A model generated the notes under the pieces. That model ran no database searches and was not told the DNA's origin. It saw only the letters and a list, made by a program, of their open reading frames with translations. The position numbers and the translations under genes are program-made. A stretch of 64,000 bases of DNA from AP-15 sp963712825 (lineage in GTDB: Bacteria; Pseudomonadota; Alphaproteobacteria; ATCC43930; CGMCC-115725), in the NCBI GenBank assembly GCA_963712825.1, contig CAVQJP010000011.1, positions 186,001 to 250,000 of the forward strand, given 5' to 3'. This document shows, one piece after another, positions 42,776-53,526 of the stretch (position 1 is its first letter; every line of letters begins with the position of its first letter).

Positions 42776-43444
42776 TCACAAGCCCCGGACAAAGCCGAGC
42801 AAGGCCGTGGGTTCGGAAAACCGAAGACGCGGCGGGCATCGAAGCAAGTCTTCGGGGGCAAGCTCGTCCCCGAGCAGGACCGGCACGCAGCCGGCGTTGC
42901 CGGCGCACACCATGTCGACATCGGTGTCGCCGACAAACCAGACCCCCTCGCCCACCGCGATCCCGCTTGCTTCGAGCGCGAGCTGCACCGGAGCCGGGTG
43001 CGGCTTGTCGGCAACGGCGTCGCCGGCCCCGACGATGCCACCGAAATGACGCGACCAGCCGAGCTGCTCAGCCTCGAGCCGCAACAGCGCGCCGGTCTTG
43101 TTGCTGACGACGCCGAGAAAAATCCCGTCCCCGGCGAGCGCCTCCAGCAGATCGCCACAGCCGGGCAAGGCGGTTAGCCGTTCGAGGTGGATCGCACGGA
43201 AACGGTCGAGATAGATCCCCCTCGCCTCCTCCCAGCGCTCGCCGAAATGGAGCGGGAAGCTCTCGCGCAGGCTGAGCCGCACGCGGGCGCGAGTCTCCGC
43301 GATCGACCAGGGCGGCTTTTCCATCGCCGTCATGACATGGTTCAACGCCTCGTGGATCACCGCCCAGCTGTCGACCAACGTGTTGTCCCAGTCGAACAGG
43401 ATCGCTTGTGGACGCCCAAGATACGGCATTGCCGGCGCGGTCAT
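42776..43444 (-). CDS. HAD-family phosphatase (phosphoglycolate phosphatase-like)
   Basis: The 222-residue product is a HAD hydrolase with a helical cap. Motif I D18-W-D20-N-T holds the nucleophile, motif II is VVSNKTG, the lysine motif is VADKPHP, and motif IV is FVGDTDVDM. It dephosphorylates a small metabolite. The start overlaps the stop of dat as ATGA, so the two are coupled. Its place between dat and hfq is common in Rhodospirillales. The substrate is unknown. Confidence 0.92.
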   Translation of the reverse strand: MTAPAMPYLGRPQAILFDWDNTLVDSWAVIHEALNHVMTAMEKPPWSIAETRARVRLSLRESFPLHFGERWEEARGIYLDRFRAIHLERLTALPGCGDLLEALAGDGIFLGVVSNKTGALLRLEAEQLGWSRHFGGIVGAGDAVADKPHPAPVQLALEASGIAVGEGVWFVGDTDVDMVCAGNAGCVPVLLGDELAPEDLLRCPPRLRFSEPTALLGFVRGL

Positions 43445-44292
43445 GCGGCCGCCAGGTGGGTAAGATAGAATTCGCGCAGCCGGCGGCTGAGCGGACCCGG
43501 CGCGCCGTCGCCGACCTTGTCGCCGTCAATGGCGACGACCGGCAGCAATTCGGCGGTGGTGCTGGTCAAAAAGGCTTCGCGTGCGGTCTTGGCCTCGGCC
43601 ACGTCGAACCGCCGCTCGACCACGCGGAGGCCTTCGCGCGCGATAATGTCGAACAGCGCCAGACGGGTGACGCCGTCGAGGATCGCGCCGTCGGCATGGC
43701 GGGTGACGACCGCACCGTCCGCGGTCACGATCCAGGCATTGGTCGATGTGCCTTCGGTGACAAAGCCGTCGCGGTCCACCTGCCATGCATCATAGGCGCC
43801 GGCCTCCCGCGCCTGCTGCTTGCCCAGCACATTGGCGACCAGCGCCACCGACTTGATGTCGCAGCGCTGCCAGCGGATGTCGGGGATCGTGATCACGGCG
43901 ATCCCGTCCATGGCGAGCCGGGGATCCGGCAACCGCCGGCGCCGCGAGGTGACCACCAGAACCGGCTTGGCCGCTTTGGGAAAGGCATGATCGCGCGGCG
44001 CCGCCCCGCGGGTGACCTGCAAATAGACGATGCCGTCCTCGACGCCGTTGCGGCGGACGACCTCGCGCAGAACGATCTTCAGCGCCGCTTCCGACATCGG
44101 CGGGGCGATCTGCAATTCGCCGAGCGAGCGCGCAAGCCGCCGCAAATGCGGAGCCTCGTCGACCAGACGCCCGCCGACCACTGCCAGCACCTCGTAGACG
44201 CCGTCGGCGAATTGATAGCCGCGGTCCTCGATATGCACTCCGGCAGAGCGGTGCGGCAGATACTGACCCTCGACATAGGCAATGCGCGACAT
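43441..44292 (-). CDS. dat: D-amino acid aminotransferase (class IV PLP)
   Basis: The 283-residue product is a fold-IV aminotransferase. The PLP lysine is K147 in WQRCDIKSVALVAN. VHIEDRGYQFADGVYEV near residue 20 and FVTEGTSTNAWIV near 180 match D-alanine aminotransferase rather than branched-chain enzymes. It swaps amino groups between D-alanine, D-glutamate and keto acids, feeding cell-wall precursors. The ATG at 44292 lies 7 bases after the ntrX stop, in the classical ntrX-dat-hfq order. Confidence 0.92.
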   Translation of the reverse strand: MSRIAYVEGQYLPHRSAGVHIEDRGYQFADGVYEVLAVVGGRLVDEAPHLRRLARSLGELQIAPPMSEAALKIVLREVVRRNGVEDGIVYLQVTRGAAPRDHAFPKAAKPVLVVTSRRRRLPDPRLAMDGIAVITIPDIRWQRCDIKSVALVANVLGKQQAREAGAYDAWQVDRDGFVTEGTSTNAWIVTADGAVVTRHADGAILDGVTRLALFDIIAREGLRVVERRFDVAEAKTAREAFLTSTTAELLPVVAIDGDKVGDGAPGPLSRRLREFYLTHLAAA

Positions 44293-44299
44293 CGGCGGC

Positions 44300-45700
44300 T
44301 CAGGTCCCGACCTTTAGCGGGCGGTCGTTGCCGAAGACGCCGAGCGACTTCAACTTGCGGTGCAGCGCCGAGCGCTCCATTCCGACAAAGGCGGCGGTGC
44401 GCGAGATGTTGCCGCCAAACCGAGTCACCTGCGCCAACAGATATTCGCGCTCGAAGACTTCGCGCGCGTCGCGCAACGGCAGGGTCATAATCTCGCTGCC
44501 TTTGTCCCATTTGACCACGGTCGGCGCGATCGCGGTGATCTCGTTCGGCAGCATGTCGGCATGGATCGGCTCGCGCGCCTCGCCCGGCGCCATGATCAAC
44601 AGCCAGTCGACGACATTGCGCAGCTGGCGCACATTGCCGGGCCAGGAATACGCCTGCAATGCCGCCATCGCGTCCTCGCCGATCTCCCGCGGGGCAAGCC
44701 GTGCCGCCTCCGAAGAGCGCGTCATAAAATGCCGCGCCATCATCGGAATGTCCTCGCGGCGGTCGCGCAGCGGCGGCACCTTGATCGGCACGACATTGAG
44801 CCGATAGAACAAATCCTCGCGAAAGCGGCCGGCGCCGATTTCCCCGGCGAGGTCGCGGTTTGACGACGCGACGACGCGAACGTCGACCTCGACCCGGCTC
44901 GACCCGCCGATGCGCTCGAAGGTCTGCTCCTGCAGCGCGCGGACGATCTTGCCCTGGGTTTCGAGCGGCATGTCGGCGACCTCGTCGAGAAACAGGGTGC
45001 CGCCATGTGCGCGCTCGAAGGTGCCGATCTTGCGCTGGGCGCCGTCGATGCTGTGCTCGGTGCCGAACAACTCGATCTCGAGCCGCTCGGGCCGCATCGT
45101 CGCGCAGTTTACCGGCACGAACGGCCCCTTCGCCCGCCGCGAGCGCAGATGCAGCAGGCGCCCGACGACCTCCTTGCCGGCGCCCGGCGGTCCGGTGATC
45201 AGCACGCGGCTGCCGGTCGGCGCGGCCTTTTCGATCTGCTGACGCAGCTGGCTCGCATGCGGCGAGGTCCCGACAAGGTCGATGTCGCCGCCGGCGCGCA
45301 GCTTGAGCTCCTCATTCTCGCGGCGCAGCTCGGCGGCCTCGATCGCGCGTTCGACGACGAGCAGCAGCCGGTCGGATTTGAACGGCTTTTCGATAAAGTC
45401 GTAGGCGCCGATCTTGATCGCCTCGACCGCGGTTTCGATCGTGCCGTGGCCGCTGATCATGACCACCGGCACCGACGGCATCTCGGCGCGCAGCAGGCGG
45501 AGGATTTCGATGCCATCGAGATCGCCGCCCTGCAGCCAGATGTCGAGGATGACGAGGGTCGGCTGCCGCGAATGGATCACCGCCATCGCCTCGGCGCTGT
45601 CGGCCGCCTCCCGGGTGGTGTAGCCCTCGTCCCGCAACACACCCGCTATCAGCATGCGGATGTCGGCCTCGTCGTCGACGATCAGGATGTCATGCGCCAT
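44300..45700 (-). CDS. ntrX: Nitrogen-assimilation response regulator NtrX
   Basis: The 466-residue product has a receiver domain (phospho-acceptor D53 in LVILDIWLQGG), an AAA+ domain (Walker A GPPGAGKE near 170, Walker B LFLDEVADMP) and a Fis-type HTH (NISRTAAFVGMERSALHRKLKSLG). The sigma-54 contact loop G-A-F-T-G-A is absent: SIDGAQRK occupies its place, a known trait of alphaproteobacterial NtrX. It therefore may act with sigma-70 or as a repressor. The ATG overlaps the ntrY end by 11 bases. Confidence 0.95.
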   Translation of the reverse strand: MAHDILIVDDEADIRMLIAGVLRDEGYTTREAADSAEAMAVIHSRQPTLVILDIWLQGGDLDGIEILRLLRAEMPSVPVVMISGHGTIETAVEAIKIGAYDFIEKPFKSDRLLLVVERAIEAAELRRENEELKLRAGGDIDLVGTSPHASQLRQQIEKAAPTGSRVLITGPPGAGKEVVGRLLHLRSRRAKGPFVPVNCATMRPERLEIELFGTEHSIDGAQRKIGTFERAHGGTLFLDEVADMPLETQGKIVRALQEQTFERIGGSSRVEVDVRVVASSNRDLAGEIGAGRFREDLFYRLNVVPIKVPPLRDRREDIPMMARHFMTRSSEAARLAPREIGEDAMAALQAYSWPGNVRQLRNVVDWLLIMAPGEAREPIHADMLPNEITAIAPTVVKWDKGSEIMTLPLRDAREVFEREYLLAQVTRFGGNISRTAAFVGMERSALHRKLKSLGVFGNDRPLKVGT

Positions 45701-47933
45701 GGCCGGCTTCGCTCATGACCAGCGGCCTAACGACCTTCTCGGGATCGGCTGCTACTCGGGTGTCGGCCAGAAAGACGAGCCTGACCCTCGCTCCGGCCAA
45801 TTCGCGATCTTCCAGCATCAGCTCTCCCCCGTGGTCTTCCATGATCTTCTTGACGATCGCGAGCCCGAGGCCGGTACCCTTTGCCCGCGTCGTGACATAG
45901 GGCTCGGTCAACCGCTCGCGATCTTTGCCCGGCAGCCCCTTGCCGTTGTCTTCGACAGTCACCGTCGCTTGGCCCGCCGCCGCGGCGACCGACACCCGGA
46001 TGTGCCCGGGCACGACCTCCCTGCCCTCGCCCGGTCGCGCCGCGATCGCCTCGGTTGCGTTCTTGACGATGTTAAAGACGGCCTGGCCGACGAGCCGCCC
46101 GTCGCAGTTTACTGTGACCGGTTGCTCGGGAAAGATCGTCTCAAAGGCGATGTCGCGGTCGGCCGCGCGCTGCAAAAAGACGGCACGCTGCACGATCTCG
46201 ACCAGGTTTTCGGGCTTGAGCACCGGCGCCGGCATTCGGGCGAAGGCGGAGAACTCGTCGACCATGCGGCCGATGTCGCCGACATGGCGGATGATCGTGT
46301 CGGTGCAGATCGTGAAGGTTTCGCGGTCCTCCTTGATTTCCTTTTGGTACCGACGGCGCAGCCTTTCGGCGGCGAGCTGGATCGGCGTCAGCGGGTTCTT
46401 GATTTCGTGCGCGATCCGGCGCGCGATGTCGGCCCAGGCGGCCTTCCGCTGCGCCAGCAGCAATTCGGTGATATCGTCAAAGGTGACGACAAAGCCGCTG
46501 ATGTAGCCGTCGTCGTGCTCGGCGGCGATGCGCACCAATAAAGTGCGGGTGCTGCTGCGGCGGACCAATTGGACTTGCGATTGCGCGAGCCGGTCGGGGC
46601 GGCGCTCGGCGGCGTCGAGCAGCCCCGCCATTTCGGGCGCCACATTGGCGAGGTCGAGCCCGATCGACTGTTCGAGATCAACGCCGAGCAATGCCGAGGC
46701 CGAGCGGTTCGGCAGATGGACACGGCCGTCGCGGTCGAGCCCGATGACCCCGGCCGAGACTCCGGTCAGTACGGTCTCGGTGAACCGTCGGCGTTCGTCG
46801 AGCTGGCGATTGGCTTCGCGTAATTCACGCTGCTGGCTCTCGATCTGGTTGGTCATGCGGTTGAAGGCGCGGCTCAGCGAGGCAAGCTCGTCGTCGCGCT
46901 CGCCTTCGGGCACACGGGTGGCAAGATCGCCGGCGCGCACCTGCTCAGCCGCCGTCGCGAGCCGACTGATCGGCACTGCGAGCTGGGTGGCGAAATGGAT
47001 CCCGATCGCGACCGCCGCGACCAGAAACAGCATCGCCACCATCAGAAAAATCAGCGCGAAGGTGATCTGAAATCCGGACCGTTGATTTTCGGTGCGCTGG
47101 TATTGGGTGACGGCGCGCTGCGTTTCTTCCATGTAGCTGAGCACGCGCGGCTCGATATAGCGGCCGACATAGAGATAAACCGGTCCGAACTGGTCGAGAC
47201 GGACGAGCGCGCGCACCCGGTCGTCGCTGTCGTTGGTCATGATCGCGACGTCGCCCTCATCGGCGACGCGCATGACCCCGTCCGGGATCGGCTGGAAACC
47301 GAGCGTGAAAGACAGGCTCGACCGCGCCAGCACGTGGCCGGTGCGGTCAAAGACCATCGCCTCGGTCAACCCGCGCAGAGCCGCCTGGGCCGAGACCACC
47401 TGCTCGAGCCGCTGCGGGTCGAGCTCGAGCTGGACGGCGTCGCGATTGAGGTCGTTCGCCATTGCCAGCGCATCGGCGCGGATCGCCTGCTGGTGCTCGT
47501 GCAGATAGGCTTCGGCGACGGCGAGCGAGTTGGAGATTGCGGTGCGCACCTTGTCGCTGAACCACAATTCGACGCCGTAGCTGAAGAACAGGTACGAGAA
47601 GATTGCCACGATGATCGTCGGCGTGACCGCGATCACGCTGAACAGAACGACCAGCCGAATCTGCAGCCGCGAGCCGGCGAGACCGCGCCGCCGCTCGGCC
47701 CAGACTTGCAGAAGGCGTTTGGCAGTCAGCGCCCCGAGCGTCAGCAGCAGCACGAGGTCGAGGTTGAGCAAGGTCAGGACGGTGTTGGGTTTCGTCCCGA
47801 AAGGCGGCGCCCCCGTCAGCGCCAGATAGGTCGCCGCGCCCGAGGCCAACGCAGCCATTGCAAGGCCGATGGCGAGCTTATGGCGCAGTCCAATTCGGCC
47901 GGCCCACATCCGAACCCGCCGCATCAGCTTCAT
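45690..47933 (-). CDS. ntrY: Sensor histidine kinase NtrY
   Basis: The 747-residue product is a membrane sensor. Three or four N-terminal transmembrane helices (residues about 17-125) precede a periplasmic region of about 150 residues, a further helix near 290 and a HAMP segment (AVPISRLATAAEQVRAGDLATRV). A PAS domain (VLTGVSAGVIGLDRDG) follows. The histidine box is RRIAHEIKNPLTPIQLAAERL, with ATPase motifs VKNATEAI, DNGKGLP and TGLGLAIVKKI. It phosphorylates NtrX in response to nitrogen or redox state. The ATG is at 47933. A tandem repeat fills the space up to ntrC. Confidence 0.96.
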   Translation of the reverse strand: MKLMRRVRMWAGRIGLRHKLAIGLAMAALASGAATYLALTGAPPFGTKPNTVLTLLNLDLVLLLTLGALTAKRLLQVWAERRRGLAGSRLQIRLVVLFSVIAVTPTIIVAIFSYLFFSYGVELWFSDKVRTAISNSLAVAEAYLHEHQQAIRADALAMANDLNRDAVQLELDPQRLEQVVSAQAALRGLTEAMVFDRTGHVLARSSLSFTLGFQPIPDGVMRVADEGDVAIMTNDSDDRVRALVRLDQFGPVYLYVGRYIEPRVLSYMEETQRAVTQYQRTENQRSGFQITFALIFLMVAMLFLVAAVAIGIHFATQLAVPISRLATAAEQVRAGDLATRVPEGERDDELASLSRAFNRMTNQIESQQRELREANRQLDERRRFTETVLTGVSAGVIGLDRDGRVHLPNRSASALLGVDLEQSIGLDLANVAPEMAGLLDAAERRPDRLAQSQVQLVRRSSTRTLLVRIAAEHDDGYISGFVVTFDDITELLLAQRKAAWADIARRIAHEIKNPLTPIQLAAERLRRRYQKEIKEDRETFTICTDTIIRHVGDIGRMVDEFSAFARMPAPVLKPENLVEIVQRAVFLQRAADRDIAFETIFPEQPVTVNCDGRLVGQAVFNIVKNATEAIAARPGEGREVVPGHIRVSVAAAAGQATVTVEDNGKGLPGKDRERLTEPYVTTRAKGTGLGLAIVKKIMEDHGGELMLEDRELAGARVRLVFLADTRVAADPEKVVRPLVMSEAGHGA

Positions 47934-48040
47934 GTCTAACCCCTACCGCAGCGCCCCGAGCCCCTCGCCCGGCGGGGCGACACCGCTTGCTCCGGCCGCC
48001 GAACCCTGCGCGATCCGGCCGAGCCGCGGGCGGAGCCCGA

Positions 48041-48135
48041 CAATTCGGCAACGCCGCAGGCAATTCGGCAACGCCGCAGGCAATTCGGCAACGCCGCAGG
48101 CAATTCGGCAACGCCCCAGGCAATTCGGCAACGCC
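48041..48135. repeat. 20-bp tandem repeat between ntrC and ntrY (4.75 copies)
   Basis: The 20-base unit CAATTCGGCAACGCCGCAGG recurs at 48041, 48061, 48081 and 48101 (one base changed in the fourth), and 15 bases of a fifth copy end at 48135. There are no spacers, so it is not a CRISPR. It lies 7 bases from the ntrC stop and upstream of ntrY, so it is in the ntrY leader or at the ntrC 3-prime end. A 20-base period places copies on nearly the same DNA face. Confidence 0.97.
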
Positions 48136-48141
48136 AATGTG

Positions 48142-49580
<1,439 letters not shown>

Positions 49581-49581
<1 letters not shown>

Positions 49582-50711
49582 CACCCGATACCGTCCTGCG
49601 CGACTACCGGCAAAAACACCCGGAACACGGTTCGACGGGGCTGGCTGTCAAACTCGATGACACCGCCGTGGTCGCCGATCACCTTGGCGACCAATGCAAG
49701 ACCAAGGCCAGTTCCGTTGCGCTTGGTGGTGACAAACGGGTCGAACAGGTAGGGGCGCATGTCCTCGGGAATGCCCGATCCGTTGTCGCTGACCGCGACC
49801 ATCAGCGGCAGGTGGCGGCGCCCCTCGCCACCCGGTCCCGCAAGACGCAGGCCATGGCGGTAGCCGGTCGTCAGGATGATTTCGCCGTCGCCGCTCGGCA
49901 CCGCTTCGGCGGCGTTTTTCACGATGTTCAGAAACACCTGGACCAAAAGGTCGCGATTGCCATGGACCGGCGGCAGGGACGGGTCGTACTCCTCGACAAA
50001 GCGGGCGCCGCGGGCGAACCCGGATTGCGCGAGCTTGCGCACCCTCTCCAGCACCTCGTGGATGTTGACCGGCTCGCGGTCGATCGGACTGTGGTCCGAA
50101 AACGCCTCCATGCGATCGACGAGGGCGACGATGCGGTCGGTCTCGTCGCAGATCAGACGGGTCAGCTGGCGTCCGGCCTCGTCGGCATCCTGCTCCAATA
50201 GCTGGGCCGCCCCGCGAATGCCGGAGAGCGGATTTTTGACTTCGTGGGCCAGCATCGCCGCCATTGCGGTGATCGAGCGCGCGGCGTTGCGATGGGTGAG
50301 CTGGCGATCGACCTTGTCGACCATCGAGCGCTCGTGCAGGGTCAGCACCAAGAGATCAGCAGCTTCTCCGGCAAGCGCCGCCTGGATCGTGACGGTTCGG
50401 CTGCCGAAGCGCGGACCTTCGAGCGGAATGTCGTATTCGGAAATCGTGTTGCCGACGCGCCACACGGCGTCGACCAGCATGACGAGTGGGCTGTGCGGCG
50501 CCACAAGAGCCGCAAGTGCTGTGCCGCGCAGCGCCGCGGCGCCAGTGCCGAGGAATTGCTCGGCCGCCGGGTTGACCAGCCGGATTTCGCCGCCGCGATC
50601 GACGACGATGACCGGATCGGCGAGAGCGGCCAGCACGGCAGCGGGATCCGGCAGGGCTCGGGGCTGCCCACGCGCAGCCGTGCTCTTGCGGCGGAACGGT
50701 GGCCGGATCAT
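49581..50711 (-). CDS. ntrB: Nitrogen regulation sensor kinase NtrB
   Basis: The 376-residue product is a soluble histidine kinase/phosphatase. It has an N-terminal PAS domain (ALADPVIVVDRGGEIRLVNPA near 30), H156 in the box MLAHEVKNPLSGIRGAAQLLE, then N-box VKNAAEA, DNGSGIP and TGLGLALVAKV. It controls NtrC according to PII proteins. The ATG at 50711 overlaps the dusB stop as ATGA, so dusB-ntrB-ntrC is one coupled unit. Confidence 0.97.
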
Positions 50712-51694
50712 GCCGCGGGGCAAGCCAGCAGCGGCTCGTAAAAGCCGCGGATCAGGGTTTTGACCTGACCCGGCTCGACCGTCCGGTTGACCGCGGCGCG
50801 GAATTCGGCCGAGCCCGGCAAACCCTTTGAATACCAGGCGACATGCTTGCGGGCGATGCGCACACCGACATCGGTCCCGTAATGCGACAGCATGTCGTCG
50901 TAATGGCTCTCGACGATCGCCAGCTGAGATGCGAGCGGCGGGTCGGGAACGCGCTTGCGGCTGCCCAGCCATTCGCTCGCCTGATGCACAAACCAGGGAC
51001 GGCCATAGCAGCCGCGGCCGATCATGATGCCGTCGGCGCCCGACTGCGCGAGTGCCCGGTCGGCGTCCTCCACCGTGTCGATGTCGCCGTTGACAACGAC
51101 CGGGATACTTACGCTTTCCTTGACCTCGCGGACAAAAACCCAATCCGCGGTCCCGCCAAAGAATTGGCAGCGGGTTCGGCCATGCACGGTAATCATGCGA
51201 ATGCCGCAAGCTTGCGCAATTCGGGCGAGCCGCGGCGCGTTGCGGCTATTCTCGTCCCAACCGGTGCGCATCTTCAAGGTGACCGGCAGGTCGACGGCCT
51301 TGACGGTGGCTTCTAGAATGTGAGCGGCATGCAGCTCGTCGCGCATCAATGCCGAGCCGGCGTGCCCGTTGACGATCTTTTTGACCGGGCAGCCGAAATT
51401 GATGTCGATGATTTGTGCACCGCGGTCGGCGTTGAGCTTGGCCGCCTCGGCCATGACCCGGGGCTCGCAGCCAGCGAGCTGGACCGCCATCGGCTGCTCG
51501 TCGCGGCAGCTCTTCGCCATTGTCATCGACTGGCGGGTCTCGCGGACCATCGCCTCGCTGGCGATCATCTCCGAGACGACCAGGCCCGCACCCTGGCGCT
51601 TGACGAGGCGTCGGAACGGCAGGTCGGTCACGCCCGACATCGGCGCCAAAATCACCGGGTCATCGATTGTTAGGGGACCGAGATTTATGCTCAT
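50708..51694 (-). CDS. dusB: tRNA-dihydrouridine synthase B
   Basis: The 328-residue product is an FMN-dependent TIM-barrel enzyme that reduces uridine in the tRNA D-loop. APMSGVTDLPFRRL near residue 17, the catalytic C102 in DINFGCPVKKIV, VHGRTRCQFF near 175 and GIMIGRGCYGRPW near 225 are diagnostic. It was once named nifR3 for its place before ntrBC. The ATG is at 51694, and the promoter for dusB-ntrBC must lie just right of it. Confidence 0.96.
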   Translation of the reverse strand: MSINLGPLTIDDPVILAPMSGVTDLPFRRLVKRQGAGLVVSEMIASEAMVRETRQSMTMAKSCRDEQPMAVQLAGCEPRVMAEAAKLNADRGAQIIDINFGCPVKKIVNGHAGSALMRDELHAAHILEATVKAVDLPVTLKMRTGWDENSRNAPRLARIAQACGIRMITVHGRTRCQFFGGTADWVFVREVKESVSIPVVVNGDIDTVEDADRALAQSGADGIMIGRGCYGRPWFVHQASEWLGSRKRVPDPPLASQLAIVESHYDDMLSHYGTDVGVRIARKHVAWYSKGLPGSAEFRAAVNRTVEPGQVKTLIRGFYEPLLACPAA

Positions 51695-52142
51695 TTCTTA
51701 AGCATGGTTGCTGACTGCCTAACGATTGAGCAGATGTTAATCGTTTTCTTTTTGCAGTGCAACATCAACCGGCGAAACGCCGCTTTCGTCGCAGCTAGCC
51801 GGAGCGTCTTCGGCCTGCGGTCACGCAAAGCGCCGGGAAGGCCGCAAACAGGAAAGCGGCAATGGGCAAAAACTTGGCGACCTTATCCAGGGGGATAAAA
51901 TCAGCAGCCTCGACCTGCTGCAACGCTGCCGGATAGCTTATTGTCCGCCTCGCCGTCATCATTGTTCTTAATCGAAAAGGCAGCGGCGCGTCCCGGAGTA
52001 GGGACCGACGGCGGGTGAGGTGCGCCCGGAGACTTACAGCGAATTCACCCCCAGGAAATCTTGGCGTCATCCGCTTCGACCATTTCTTGCCACGCCGGGA
52101 GATCGCCGCAGCGCGCATTCCGGCCTAAACCGAAAGGCGAGA
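51695..52142. promoter_or_regulatory. Divergent intergenic region between dusB and sciP
   Basis: About 450 bases without a convincing gene. They should hold the leftward dusB-ntrBC promoter and the rightward sciP promoter. The part at about 51700-51770 is AT-richer than average. The part at 52030-52090 resembles the stretch in front of the partial sciP duplicate (at 52535-52580), sharing CTTACAGCGA and GTCATCC, so the duplication included upstream DNA. Confidence 0.45.
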
Positions 52143-52394
52143 ATGACAGGACCGGACCCGAGCGAGAGTGTCGATTTACCGCCAACCGACGTGGTCCGCT
52201 GGACTCCGAGTCGCAAAGCCGCGGTGGTCAATGCCGTACGCGATGGCGCGATGGCGCTCGAAGAGGCGTGCGTCCGCTACCAAATTTCGATCGAAGAGTT
52301 CCGCTCCTGGGCGCTCGGCATCGAAAGCTATGGCGTGCCGGGGGTGCGAACAACCCGCTTGCAAATCTATCGTGGCAGACTGCGCGGCAGATAA
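52143..52394 (+). CDS. sciP: CtrA inhibitor SciP (DUF1153)
   Basis: The 83-residue product matches SciP, the small helix-turn-helix protein that blocks CtrA-dependent transcription in the alphaproteobacterial cell cycle. Family features are RWTPSRKAAVVNAVRDG near residue 19, EEACVRYQISIEEFRSWALGIESYG near 40 and the closing GVRTTRLQIYR. AAAGGCGAGA precedes the ATG at 52143. A degenerate duplicate of its first half follows at 52636. Its place beside dusB/ispDF rather than flagellar genes is of interest. Confidence 0.92.
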   Translation: MTGPDPSESVDLPPTDVVRWTPSRKAAVVNAVRDGAMALEEACVRYQISIEEFRSWALGIESYGVPGVRTTRLQIYRGRLRGR

Positions 52395-52635
52395 GGTGCC
52401 TCTCGCTTCATCGGTGTGTTGTGTCGCTGCGACGCCCGTCCGACGTCAATGCCCCATCAATTCGTCGGTTGTGCAACGTTGGCCTAATTCTCTGCGCCGG
52501 CGCGACGGCTGCCGGGGCCCTGCCTGCTCCCCTTACAGCGAGTTCATCTCTTCGAAACATCGCTGTCATCCCCTCTTACGATGTTCCGTAGAGCCGGAAG
52601 CACGAGGCGACTTCGCGGCGTCGATAGAGGCCAAC

Positions 52636-52962
52636 ATGGTTATGCCGCTTGTCAGCGCGGGTATTCGCCCGCATCGCGAAGCCTCGGTGGTCGATGCCGT
52701 ACACGACGGCAAGCTGACAGATGCCGATTTTCGCGGATGCAGATGGATCGAGGGCGATCCGTCGCCATTGCGCCACGGCATGTTCTGCGGCTTGCCCGTC
52801 GGGTCGGGCGAAAGCTGGTGCGCGGAGCATCGGGCTATCGTCTTTGGTGAAGACTTAGCGACGGATTTCCCAGCTCACGGCCGGGCCGGCGGTTCAGCCG
52901 TTGCAGGGCAGAACCGACACAGTGTCGTCTTCGGCCCCGTCTCGAACAGCCACGAGCGCTGA
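52636..52962 (+). CDS. Partial SciP duplicate joined to a GcrA-type C-terminal motif
   Basis: A 108-residue frame begins at an ATG with AGAGG five bases upstream. Residues about 11-28 (RPHREASVVDAVHDGKL) repeat the SciP segment RKAAVVNAVRDG, and the DNA matches sciP at 31 of 36 bases across it. From about residue 34 it changes to C-R-W-x2-G-D-P...F-C-G-x-P...W-C-x-E-H, the cysteine/histidine pattern of the GcrA C-terminus. GcrA is a DNA-binding sigma-70 partner and cell-cycle regulator of alphaproteobacteria; its N-terminal HTH is missing. It may be a real small chimeric regulator or a decaying remnant. Confidence 0.6.
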   Translation: MVMPLVSAGIRPHREASVVDAVHDGKLTDADFRGCRWIEGDPSPLRHGMFCGLPVGSGESWCAEHRAIVFGEDLATDFPAHGRAGGSAVAGQNRHSVVFGPVSNSHER

Positions 52963-53526
52963 GCAGATGACGGATCACCCGAACGCGCGCCCTCCCGACG
53001 AAACGATTTACCACCTGACTGGAATGGTCGACAGAGTGCTCGACGAAAACGCAAAAAATGGTTCCCGTCAGCGCCGAAGCTGCTTCGGGTCAGATCGTGG
53101 CAGCGTTGCGGCCTGCATCAGCCGCCGGGCCGAGACATTTTGATCATGATCAGCGGAATAGCGCTGGACGCTGCCGTCACGATCGAACGTAGCGCCCGCG
53201 GGCGCGCCTCAACTGTGAGTAGAGGCTGCCGGACCAGGCTGGCGAAAGACAGAGGCTTGATCCCCGATGCACAGAGCGGCTGGGCTGTTTTAATGCGGCG
53301 GTGGAACTTGCCGCATTTGGGCTGGATTTGGCCGCCGATTTTTCAAAGTAGAGGGCAAGGGAGGAGACCGAGGAGGCAACCACGGCTCCATCGGAGCCGA
53401 ACCAAGCAGATCCGCGTTACGCTCTGAATGCGTCGGGCCTGCCGTGACCCTTCGGATCCCAAGGCATCTGGCTTGTGTCAGAAATCCCGGCTGGTGGCGG
53501 CAAAGCTCGTCGGCTAACCTAGATTG
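52963..53526. other. Intergenic stretch, no confident gene
   Basis: About 560 bases. A short frame from 52967 (MTDHPNARPPDETIYHLTGM, to about 53143) has no family I know. Another, ending at TAG near 53350, reads ERLGCFNAAVELAAFGLDLAAD with no start codon and looks like the tail of a lost gene. The stretch should contain the ispDF promoter at its right end. Confidence 0.4.

Noticed and set aside
44300..45700. Missing GAFTGA in NtrX as a defect
   Set aside because: Alphaproteobacterial NtrX proteins normally lack this loop, so it is a family trait, not damage.
48041..48135. CRISPR array
   Set aside because: Units are directly adjacent with no spacers, only 20 bases long, and no cas genes are present.
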